A DNA stretch of 42,088 bases from an uncultured Oscillospiraceae bacterium (GTDB taxonomy: Bacteria > Bacillota > Clostridia > Oscillospirales > Oscillospiraceae): contig CALXDU010000008.1 of assembly GCA_944387145.1 (NCBI GenBank), positions 1 to 42,088 on the forward strand, in the 5' to 3' direction. Below the pieces are notes generated by a model. The model made no database searches, was not told the DNA's origin, and saw only the letters and a program-made list of their open reading frames with translations. Made by a program: the position numbers and the translations under genes. Each line of letters starts with the position of its first letter. Positions within the stretch are counted from its first letter, which is position 1. Shown here piece after piece: positions 23,521 through 29,935 of this stretch.

Positions 23521-24111
23521 ATGAAGAAGTTTGTCTGCCCCGTCTGTGGTTACGTTTACGAAGGCGAAAGCATCCCCGAAGGCTACAAGTGCCCCGTCTG
23601 CAAGGTTGACGGCTCCAAGTTCAAGGTCATGGAGACCGACAAGCTGGCCGCTGAGCACGAGTACGGCATCTATGCCAAGACCGTGAAGAACAACCCCGAC
23701 ATCTCCGAAGAGGACAAGAAGTTCATCTTCGAGCAGCTGATGGCCAACTTCAACGGTGAGTGCTCCGAAGTGGGCATGTACCTGTGCATGGCTCGTATCG
23801 CCCATCGGGAAGGCTACCCCGAAATCGGCCTGTACTGGGAGAAGGCTGCCTACGAAGAGGCTGAGCACGCTGCCAAGTTCGCTGAGCTGCTGGGCGCTGA
23901 CCTGGAGCCCAACATGAAGGCTACCACCAAGGACAACCTGGCATGGCGTGTTGACTGCGAGTTCGGCGCAACCCAGGGCAAGTTCGATCTGGCCGCCTGC
24001 GCCAAGAAGAACGGCCTGGATGCCATCCACGACACCGTCCACGAGATGGCTCGTGACGAAGCACGCCACGGCAAGGCACTGAAGGGCCTGCTGGAGCGCT
24101 ACTTCAAGTAA
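23521..24111 (+). CDS. Reverse rubrerythrin (N-terminal rubredoxin, C-terminal diiron domain)
   Basis: The 196-residue protein has an N-terminal rubredoxin domain with CPVCG (6-10) and CPVC (24-27), then a four-helix diiron domain with E-x-x-H motifs ([10 protein letters not shown] and [11 protein letters not shown]). In classical rubrerythrin the order is the opposite; the reversed order is typical of clostridial NADH peroxidase components that remove hydrogen peroxide and oxygen. GGAGG lies eight bases before the ATG at 23521. It follows perR by 42 bases with no visible promoter, so they are probably cotranscribed. A UUCG-capped terminator follows. Confidence 0.93.
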   Translation: MKKFVCPVCGYVYEGESIPEGYKCPVCKVDGSKFKVMETDKLAAEHEYGIYAKTVKNNPDISEEDKKFIFEQLMANFNGECSEVGMYLCMARIAHREGYPEIGLYWEKAAYEEAEHAAKFAELLGADLEPNMKATTKDNLAWRVDCEFGATQGKFDLAACAKKNGLDAIHDTVHEMARDEARHGKALKGLLERYFK

Positions 24112-24122
24112 GCATGATATGT

Positions 24123-24149
24123 GGGGCGGCTTCGGCCGCCCCCTTTTTT
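24123..24149 (+). terminator. Terminator with UUCG tetraloop after rubrerythrin
   Basis: A perfect 8-bp GC-rich stem closed by the stable UUCG loop is followed by six T. It lies between rubrerythrin and the small desulforedoxin-like gene on the same strand, so read-through would determine expression of the latter. Confidence 0.9.
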
Positions 24150-24166
24150 CCCGAAAGGAGTTTCCC

Positions 24167-24319
24167 ATGATAACATGGAAGGAAGAGGGCTTCCTGCCGG
24201 TTGCCAAGGCGGAGAAGGAAGGGGACTACATCTGCCCCATCTGCCACAAGATCCTCCACCTGGAGGCAGGCCAGACCGTCCCCCTGTGCTGCGGCAAGCG
24301 CATGGAGCCCATGGACTAA
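24167..24319 (+). CDS. Desulforedoxin-like small iron protein
   Basis: The 50-residue protein has a CPIC (23-26) and CCGKRM (41-46) arrangement that matches desulforedoxin and the N-terminal domain of desulfoferrodoxin (CxxC, about 14 residues, CC-G-x-x-M). Such a domain binds one iron with four Cys and transfers electrons. The ATG at 24167 follows AAAGGAG; the earlier start at 24119 would run through the terminator. Its place after perR and rubrerythrin suggests a redox partner in oxygen defence, though free-standing copies of this domain have not been linked to a fixed partner. Confidence 0.75.
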   Translation: MITWKEEGFLPVAKAEKEGDYICPICHKILHLEAGQTVPLCCGKRMEPMD

Positions 24320-24365
24320 GACGCCCGGAAGGGCAATAAGAAAAACGATGAAATAAGCTACATGT

Positions 24366-24397
24366 GAGGGAACTCTGAACAGAGTTCCCTCTTTTTT
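24366..24397 (+). terminator. Terminator of the desulforedoxin-like gene
   Basis: An 11-bp stem (24366-24376 with 24381-24391, loop GAAC) is followed by six T. Confidence 0.9.
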
Positions 24398-24407
24398 GCT
24401 CCTACTC

Positions 24408-24436
24408 TTGCATTGGATGATAACAAGAGATATAAT
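24408..24436 (+). promoter_or_regulatory. Promoter of the lipoprotein gene
   Basis: TTGCAT (24408-24413) and TATAAT (24431-24436) are spaced by 17 bases, about 47 bases before the start codon. Confidence 0.7.
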
Positions 24437-24482
24437 AATCTTGATGGGAATATACAACATACATCAAAAGGAAGGACTGCCT

Positions 24483-25130
24483 ATGAAACGAATCGCTGTA
24501 TTACTGCTGGTGGTTTGTCTGCTTAGCCTCTGCTTAACCAGCTGCTATATGGATGAATCAAGTAAATACGCTCAGCTCCAAGGCACATGGCTGTCAGAAC
24601 AGCATATGGACGAGAATACCAGGTTGCAAATTTTGGAGAATATAGTCTGCTGCGAAGAAGGCATCGCTGTGTGTTCCGATATTCCGTTGTCCTATTTTGA
24701 TGCTTTTGAATTTAAGATGGATAGAACCTACCAAATATATTGCGATGCGAGCAGGACAAAAGCGCAAATTCAAGAATACTGCGAGAATGTTATAGATACG
24801 CTGTATCGAGAGAGATCGTCCTTGGTCAGTATCTTCGGTGATGGCGTCCAAGAGATGAACGACAGCGAGTTTTTCGAAGCATATGCGTCGCTGTATAATT
24901 TGCAGTCTAAGGATGAATTGGTCACCTTTTTTGTGGAAGCCCTATATGACTATGATAAGATGGCTGAGCCTGTGGAAGAGGGTTCCTACTGGATGGATAA
25001 CCACAAGATTTATTTCAAAAACAGTGTTGAAAATAGCGAAACACATTACACTTCCTACGAAATTGATTCGGATGGTCAACTGATCTTACAGTATTCAGAT
25101 GGTCCACGCACCTTTTTCCGTCCCAACTGA
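24483..25130 (+). CDS. Lipoprotein of unknown function
   Basis: The 215-residue protein begins with a lipoprotein signal peptide (MKRIAVLLLVVCLLS, lipobox LTSC with Cys21). The mature part is acidic and rich in Tyr, Glu and Asp, with alternating charged helices; I recognise no domain. AAGGA precedes the ATG at 24483. The gene is clearly AT-richer than its neighbours and carries its own promoter, which suggests recent acquisition. After its stop codon the same reading frame continues into a remnant of another gene without its own terminator in between. Confidence 0.7.
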   Translation: MKRIAVLLLVVCLLSLCLTSCYMDESSKYAQLQGTWLSEQHMDENTRLQILENIVCCEEGIAVCSDIPLSYFDAFEFKMDRTYQIYCDASRTKAQIQEYCENVIDTLYRERSSLVSIFGDGVQEMNDSEFFEAYASLYNLQSKDELVTFFVEALYDYDKMAEPVEEGSYWMDNHKIYFKNSVENSETHYTSYEIDSDGQLILQYSDGPRTFFRPN

Positions 25131-25142
25131 GATAGCAAAAAT

Positions 25143-25310
25143 CTGCCCACCACTTTACAAGGAAATTTGGCGGCAGAGTATTTCTCCGGACACTGCTGCT
25201 ATCCGGTGATTGCCGAAATCATCAAGTACGCCGAGGCCAAATGCGGGCTGGCCCTGAAAAAGGACGCATCCGTCCGGTTTGTTGAAGAAAAATACGGCAG
25301 GGAGCAATGA
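25143..25310 (+). pseudogene. 3'-terminal remnant of a protein gene, start missing
   Basis: An open frame encodes about 55 residues that end in a clean stop at 25308-25310, including AEYFSGHCCYPVIAEIIKY and a C-terminal RFVEEKYGREQ. There is no usable start codon or ribosome binding site. The base composition is that of the host, unlike the AT-rich lipoprotein gene just upstream, and an intact terminator overlaps the stop. I read it as the tail of an older gene whose 5' part was replaced by the lipoprotein gene. The family is not recognised. Confidence 0.5.
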
Positions 25311-25330
25311 CACTCCCTGCCGCTTTTTTA
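25296..25330 (+). terminator. Bidirectional terminator overlapping the remnant's stop codon
   Basis: Arms 25296-25304 and 25313-25321 pair perfectly; a T-run follows at 25324-25330. On the minus strand it also ends in a U-rich stretch and so serves the converging RCC1-repeat gene. Confidence 0.85.
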
Positions 25331-26380
25331 ATTGCTAACAACACACTGGCCGCAGCCGTTGCTGCCCACGGCTACCAGGGTGCCGTCGGAGCGCAGGCCC
25401 AGGGTATGGTACATGCCGGCGCTGACGGCAACGATATCCGTCCAGCCGCCCACACTGCACTGACCATACTTGTTGGAACCGGTGGCAATCACCGTACCAT
25501 CGGAGCGCAGCCCCACTGTATGGCTGGGACCGGCGCTGATGGCCACAATATCCTCCCAGAATTCCACATCACACTGACCGGAATCATTCCGGCCCCGGGC
25601 CACCACGCTGCCATCTTCTTTCAGACCTACCACATGGTAGTTGCCGGCACTGATGGCGGTAATGTTCGACCAGCTGTCCACATTGCGCTGACCGGCGCCG
25701 TTGCTGCCGGCGGTGAGCACCTTTCCGTCCGCCGTCAAGCCGTAGGCGGTGCGGTAGCCCATAGCCACATCCACCACATCCGTCCAGGAGGACACATCGC
25801 ACTGGCCGTAAGTATTGTACCCGGCCACCACCACGGTGCCCTGGGCGGTCAGGCCAATGGTATTGTTCTCATTGGTGTCGACATCCACAATGTCCACCCA
25901 GGAACCAATGTTGTCCTTATCCCGGACTTCACCGGCCACCACTACAGTACCGTCCTCTTTCAGGCCCACCGTTCCCAGGTAGGCGGCAATCTGCCGGATG
26001 CCCCGCCACTGGTTGGGTACCCGATCGGCGCTGGCGGTACCTACGGTGCCATCCTCCCGAATCCAGGCGCTGTGGTAAGCACCGGCGGCAATTTTACCGG
26101 TTTTCCAGGGAGATTCCGGCTCCTCCAGGAGGGCAGCCTCGGTCTCTTCGGGAACCGGCTTCTCTTCCGTCTTCTCCGGAAGCACCGGGGTTTCCGAAAT
26201 GGTTTCCTCCGTGGGCAAGGCCGCTTCCTCTGTGGGGAAAGTCGTTTCCTCAGTGGGCACAGGTTCCGTTTCCAAAGTGGGCGCCGTAAATTCCGTGCTT
26301 TCCGTGGCGCGAACCGGAATGGCCATACACAGGCTCCAGATCTGCAGCACTATCAGAACGGCACCGACTAGCTTCTTCAT
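25328..26380 (-). CDS. Exported RCC1-repeat beta-propeller protein
   Basis: The 350-residue protein has a signal peptide (1-25, likely cut after VRA), a Glu/Thr/Pro-rich linker (about 28-90), then about seven RCC1-type repeats of near 50 residues (92-350) with the recurring pattern LxxDGTVxAxGxNxxGQC-V and W-DIVAVSAG. RCC1 repeats fold as a seven-bladed propeller used for protein binding. It ends in the middle of a repeat, which may close the ring with the N-terminal strand. No sortase motif or transmembrane anchor is seen, so it is probably secreted. The ATG at 26380 is six bases after GGAGAG; the ATG at 26386 touches that site. Binding partner unknown. Confidence 0.85.
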   Translation of the reverse strand: MKKLVGAVLIVLQIWSLCMAIPVRATESTEFTAPTLETEPVPTEETTFPTEEAALPTEETISETPVLPEKTEEKPVPEETEAALLEEPESPWKTGKIAAGAYHSAWIREDGTVGTASADRVPNQWRGIRQIAAYLGTVGLKEDGTVVVAGEVRDKDNIGSWVDIVDVDTNENNTIGLTAQGTVVVAGYNTYGQCDVSSWTDVVDVAMGYRTAYGLTADGKVLTAGSNGAGQRNVDSWSNITAISAGNYHVVGLKEDGSVVARGRNDSGQCDVEFWEDIVAISAGPSHTVGLRSDGTVIATGSNKYGQCSVGGWTDIVAVSAGMYHTLGLRSDGTLVAVGSNGCGQCVVSN

Positions 26381-26410
26381 TTCCATCTCTCCGTTTTCTG
26401 TTGTTACGAT

Positions 26411-26480
26411 ATTGTTTCCGAATTGAAATATGGCTGTAAACTTCTGTAATTTCCCACATTTTCGGTGTTTCGGAAACAAT
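26411..26480. repeat. 12-bp inverted repeat pair in the RCC1 gene leader
   Basis: ATTGTTTCCGAA (26411-26422) recurs inverted as TTCGGAAACAAT (26469-26480). The second copy lies inside a further small palindrome, CGGAAACAATTTCCG (26471-26485). The pair could be two operator half-sites with the promoter-proximal one at the transcription start, or a long leader hairpin. Confidence 0.55.
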
Positions 26481-26491
26481 TTCCGACTTGC

Positions 26492-26520
26492 ATTATAGTA
26501 ACCCCGATTCCGTTTGTCAA
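26492..26520 (-). promoter_or_regulatory. Promoter of the RCC1-repeat gene
   Basis: On the minus strand a full consensus TTGACA (26515-26520) and TATAAT (26492-26497) are spaced by 17 bases. It gives a 5' leader of about 100 bases. Confidence 0.85.
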
Positions 26521-26529
26521 GAGCTGCCA

Positions 26530-27312
26530 TCAGGATTGGGGCACAAACAGCTCCGCTATGCTGGCAAAGCGGTACCCTTCGCTTTCCCAGGTGGTCAGCA
26601 GCTCGTCCAGAATTTGTGCATTGGTCTGGGACGTAGAATGCAGAAGCAATACCGCTCCCGGGTGCATCCGGGGCAGCAGCTTGCTCAGCGCCTGCTCCCG
26701 GGTAGGCTGATCATCCTGGAGCCAGTCCACATAGGCAAGACTCCAGAACACCGTCTTATACCCCAGCTCCTGGGCCATTTTCAGGTTCTTCTCGCTGTAA
26801 ATTCCCTGGGGCGGGCGGTAATATTTTTCCATGTCCTTGCCGGTGATTTCTTTGTACAGGGTTTCCAGATCCGTCAGTTCCTTGGCAAAGGCCTCCTTGT
26901 CCGACAACTTGCTCATGTCGTAGTGATGCATGGTGTGGTTGCCCACAATATGCCCTTCCTCCGCCATCCGGCGCACCAGGTCGGCGTTTTTCTCGATGTA
27001 ATTGCCCACCAGGAAAAAGGCCGCAGGGGCCTGGTGCTGTTTCAGCACGTCCAGAATCTTCGCCGTGGAGCCGCACTCAAACCCGGCATCAAAGGTCAGG
27101 TAAATCACCTTTTCGCTGGTGTCCCCCAAATATGCCGCGTCATAGCGGCGCAGCTGATCCTGCCCGGCATTGCCCACAGGCGGCGTTCCCTCCTGGCGAA
27201 AACTCAGCCCCCAGGAGCCGGTGGACAGGGCGCTGGTGGCAAAGACGCTCAGCGCCACCGCCGCCGCTGCCGCAATGGAGCCCAGCAGAATCAGCAAGTC
27301 CCGTTTTCTCAC
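26530..27312 (-). CDS. Polysaccharide deacetylase, PdaA-like
   Basis: The 260-residue protein has an N-terminal membrane segment (about 6-26, signal anchor or signal peptide) and a NodB/CE4 domain. The catalytic motifs are TFDAG (73-77), the zinc-binding NHTMHH (125-130), RPPQG (166-170) and LLLHS (222-226). TFDAG in place of TFDDG is usual in the PdaA group, which deacetylates N-acetylmuramic acid in peptidoglycan. The start is a GTG at 27310-27312, eight bases after GGAGG. That ribosome binding site lies in one arm of a 16-bp hairpin. The upstream gene for an ADP-ribosylglycohydrolase-like protein is 67 bases away and probably shares the transcript. Confidence 0.85.
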   Translation of the reverse strand: MRKRDLLILLGSIAAAAAVALSVFATSALSTGSWGLSFRQEGTPPVGNAGQDQLRRYDAAYLGDTSEKVIYLTFDAGFECGSTAKILDVLKQHQAPAAFFLVGNYIEKNADLVRRMAEEGHIVGNHTMHHYDMSKLSDKEAFAKELTDLETLYKEITGKDMEKYYRPPQGIYSEKNLKMAQELGYKTVFWSLAYVDWLQDDQPTREQALSKLLPRMHPGAVLLLHSTSQTNAQILDELLTTWESEGYRFASIAELFVPQS

Positions 27313-27317
27313 AACAA

Positions 27318-27358
27318 ATCCCCTCCTTTTGGCACATCCTATGCCCAAAGGAGGGGAT
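27318..27358 (-). promoter_or_regulatory. Hairpin sequestering the deacetylase ribosome binding site
   Basis: Arms 27318-27333 and 27343-27358 pair in 15 of 16 positions around a nine-base loop. On the minus strand the 3' arm contains AAGGAGGGGAT, the ribosome binding site of the deacetylase gene. There is no U-tract after it, so it is unlikely to be a simple terminator; it looks like a translation-control element. Confidence 0.65.
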
Positions 27359-27379
27359 CTATGCTTACTTTGCTTTTCC

Positions 27380-28480
27380 TTATTGTCCGCCGTGGAGGTA
27401 TTTGTAATCCCAGTCCAGGTCAAACAGTTTGTTGCCCATTTCCATGGGGCAGCCGGTGTACAGATCGTCTGCCAGCTCCCGCAGAACCTCTGCCGGTTCC
27501 AGACATTCAATGTAGAATTCCGGCAGGGCTTCCTCTCCCAGCCGGATGCCCAGAATAGCCCCCACCAGAGCACCCACAGCGGCGCTGCGTCCGGAGTGGT
27601 TCACCGCAAGAATCATGGCGCTGTCAAAATCTCCCCGGCTGGCAAGGCAGGCGTACACCGCCCCGGCCAGTACCTGGGCCGCATTGCCGCATCCCAGCCG
27701 CTCCATCACGTCCACCGGCCGGAGATTGGGAGATTCGGCATAGGTGATGGCGTGGCGCACCAGGGTTGCCACCTCATAGGCCTGGCTGTACTGGTGGCCG
27801 AACTGGTCTTTCATGGCTTCCACCGCTTCCAGAATCAGGGGCTTCAGCGGTGCCTGGGGATTGCACAGCAGCTTGCTGATGATGTGGCTCAGCACTGCCC
27901 CGGACAAAAATGCCGTAGGGCTGCCATGGGTCAGGGCAACGGCTTCCGCACCCAGCCGGTCAATCTCCTCCTGGTCCATCCGATCCTCGTGGAAGAACAG
28001 ACCCACGCCGATGGCGCTGGTCAGTCCTCCGGGAGAGGCAAAGCTGTTGCGCGGCGTTTCCAATGCACCCAGATTTTCCCGGCTCAGGGTATCCAGCATC
28101 CGGGTATCCATGCACCGGCGGCGGCACAGCTCCGCTCGGCGCAGCAGCCAGCAGTACGTCCGGCTGGGACGGCCCCAGGGGCGCTGAGACGCTGCCCATT
28201 CCCGGCTGCTCAGGCCGATATACTTGATAAAGGGGGCCATTTTCCCCAGCATCTGTCCCCGGGTCAGGCCGAACAGCAGACCGTTGCAGGTAAAGGCCGC
28301 CAGCTGGGTATAGGACGTTACGTCGGCATAGCCATTGACCAGGTCATAGCCCAACAGCCCGTTGGGGCCGTAATCCCGCTGAATTTCCTGCCAGCTCCGG
28401 TTGTCCACGGTGTATCCCATGGCGTCTCCCACTGCCATTCCCAGCAGGCACCCCCGGTAGGACGATTGTGCTAAGGCCAT
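27380..28480 (-). CDS. Degenerate ADP-ribosylglycohydrolase-family protein
   Basis: The 366-residue protein has the ADP-ribosylglycohydrolase (DraG/ARH) fold: N-terminal RGCLLGMAVGDAMGY (9-23), central LTHGSPTAFLSGA (183-195) and C-terminal NHSGRSAAVGALVGAILG (294-311). The two metal-binding Asp motifs are lost: the SDDT position reads TSYT (55-58) and the DSDS position reads RSAA (298-301). The enzyme would normally remove ADP-ribose from proteins using two magnesium ions; this copy is probably catalytically dead or altered. It has its own promoter and is followed by the deacetylase gene. Confidence 0.8.
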   Translation of the reverse strand: MALAQSSYRGCLLGMAVGDAMGYTVDNRSWQEIQRDYGPNGLLGYDLVNGYADVTSYTQLAAFTCNGLLFGLTRGQMLGKMAPFIKYIGLSSREWAASQRPWGRPSRTYCWLLRRAELCRRRCMDTRMLDTLSRENLGALETPRNSFASPGGLTSAIGVGLFFHEDRMDQEEIDRLGAEAVALTHGSPTAFLSGAVLSHIISKLLCNPQAPLKPLILEAVEAMKDQFGHQYSQAYEVATLVRHAITYAESPNLRPVDVMERLGCGNAAQVLAGAVYACLASRGDFDSAMILAVNHSGRSAAVGALVGAILGIRLGEEALPEFYIECLEPAEVLRELADDLYTGCPMEMGNKLFDLDWDYKYLHGGQ

Positions 28481-28513
28481 CGCTGTCCACTCCCTTCCAA
28501 CGCTTTTTGTCTT

Positions 28514-28542
28514 ATTATAGCCCCCCTGATGGGAAAAGGCAA
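28514..28542 (-). promoter_or_regulatory. Promoter of the ADP-ribosylglycohydrolase-like gene
   Basis: On the minus strand TTGCCT (28537-28542) and TATAAT (28514-28519) are spaced by 17 bases, about 34 bases before the start codon. Confidence 0.65.
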
Positions 28543-28572
28543 GGAAAATATCCCCTGGTCAGGGTCGTTTGT

Positions 28573-29934
28573 TTACATAATCTTTTCAATGGCAGTCAGA
28601 GCCTGCTCCAGGGCTTCCTCTTTCACGCCGGAATAGTTCACCACCAGGCAGTGCCGGTCCCGGCGCTGGTCGTGGTAGTATTCGCTGAGGGCTTTCACCC
28701 GGATTCCCACATGGGAAAGTTTCTGAACCAGGTCCCCGTCCGGCAGGGCCGTGTCCACTTTGAGAAGAAAATGCAGCCCCGCATCCTGCTCCAAAATGGT
28801 CAGCTTCTGAGAAAAAGAGCAGTTTTCCAGGAGGGAAACCAGGGCGTTTCTTCGCTTTTTATAGAATTTTCGCATTCGGTTGATATGCTTTTCAAAATAC
28901 CCCCGGGAAAGAAACCGGGCCAGGGTGTACTGCTCAAAGCTGGGCACCGTGCAGCTGTAAAAGCCCAAAACCTTCTGAAACTGCTCCATCAGCGCCGGGG
29001 GCAGCACCATATAGCTGATACGGATGGAGGGGGCCAGGGTTTTGGAGAAGGTGTTCATGTAGATCACCCGCTGGGCGCCGTCCAGGGTTTGCAGGGTAGG
29101 CATGGGGTGGGCGTCGAAGCGAAATTCCGAGTCGTAGTCATCTTCAATAATCCACTTGTCTTCCCCGGCCCAGTCCAGCAGTTCCATCCGGCGGCTCACC
29201 GGCGTTACCAGTCCCGTAGGGAAATGGTGAGAGGGCGAACAGTGCAGCACATCCGCCTGGGAAAGGCCCTCCGGCAATACCCCCTTGTCATCCATGGGAG
29301 CGCTGACGCAGCGCACCCCGCCGGCGGCGTAGATCTGCCGGATTTTGTCATATCCCGGCTCTTCCACCGCATAGACCTTGTCCCGGCCCAGCAGCTGAAT
29401 CAGAAGATTGTACAGAAAATCCGTTCCCGCACCAATGAGAATATTCTGGGGGGAAACCTGCATCCCCCGGAAGGCCGCCAGATGGTCGGCAATGGCCTGA
29501 CGCAGCTCCATCACCCCCCGGTTGGGCAGGGGCAGCAGAAGCTGGGCTCCGTAATCCAGCATCACTTCCCGCTGCAATCGGCTCCACACGGAGAAGGGAA
29601 ACTGCTCCGTACCAATGCCCGTCAGATCCAGCAGAAACTCCCGTTTCTTCTCCGGCTGCTCCGGCTGAGTTGGCGGCGGGGGAGTTCGCCCTTCCACCGT
29701 CTCCACAAAATAGCCCACCTTCTCCTGGGAGCGGATGTACCCTTCCGCCAGCAGCTGGTTGTAGGCCGCTTCCACGGTGATTTTACTGACTTCCAGATTC
29801 TGGGAAAGCGCCCGCTTGGAAGGAAGCTTCGTCCCGGGCTTCAGGGTGCCTTCCAGAATATCCCGGCGGATGCACCGGTAGAGGGCTTCGTACAGGGGAA
29901 CACCCGGGGATTTTTTCAGTTCGTAAGTTACCAT
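28573..29934 (-). CDS. MocR/PdxR-family regulator (GntR HTH fused to aminotransferase-like domain)
   Basis: The 453-residue protein has an N-terminal GntR winged helix (1-75, with SKRALSQNLEVSKITVEAAY) and a class I aminotransferase-like domain (about 115-450). The PLP-binding Lys298 is in NTFSKTLAPSIR, and EDDYDSEFR (264-272) is typical of MocR. MocR proteins bind PLP and regulate vitamin B6, amino acid or transport genes. The ATG at 29934 lies one base after the stop codon of the P-type ATPase gene, with no strong ribosome binding site, so translation is probably coupled. MocR genes are more often divergent from their targets. Confidence 0.9.
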   Translation of the reverse strand: MVTYELKKSPGVPLYEALYRCIRRDILEGTLKPGTKLPSKRALSQNLEVSKITVEAAYNQLLAEGYIRSQEKVGYFVETVEGRTPPPPTQPEQPEKKREFLLDLTGIGTEQFPFSVWSRLQREVMLDYGAQLLLPLPNRGVMELRQAIADHLAAFRGMQVSPQNILIGAGTDFLYNLLIQLLGRDKVYAVEEPGYDKIRQIYAAGGVRCVSAPMDDKGVLPEGLSQADVLHCSPSHHFPTGLVTPVSRRMELLDWAGEDKWIIEDDYDSEFRFDAHPMPTLQTLDGAQRVIYMNTFSKTLAPSIRISYMVLPPALMEQFQKVLGFYSCTVPSFEQYTLARFLSRGYFEKHINRMRKFYKKRRNALVSLLENCSFSQKLTILEQDAGLHFLLKVDTALPDGDLVQKLSHVGIRVKALSEYYHDQRRDRHCLVVNYSGVKEEALEQALTAIEKIM

Positions 29935-29935
29935 A

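Noticed and set aside
25328..26380. RCC1-repeat gene as eukaryotic contamination
   Set aside because: It has a bacterial promoter, ribosome binding site, signal peptide and terminator, and lies among ordinary bacterial genes.
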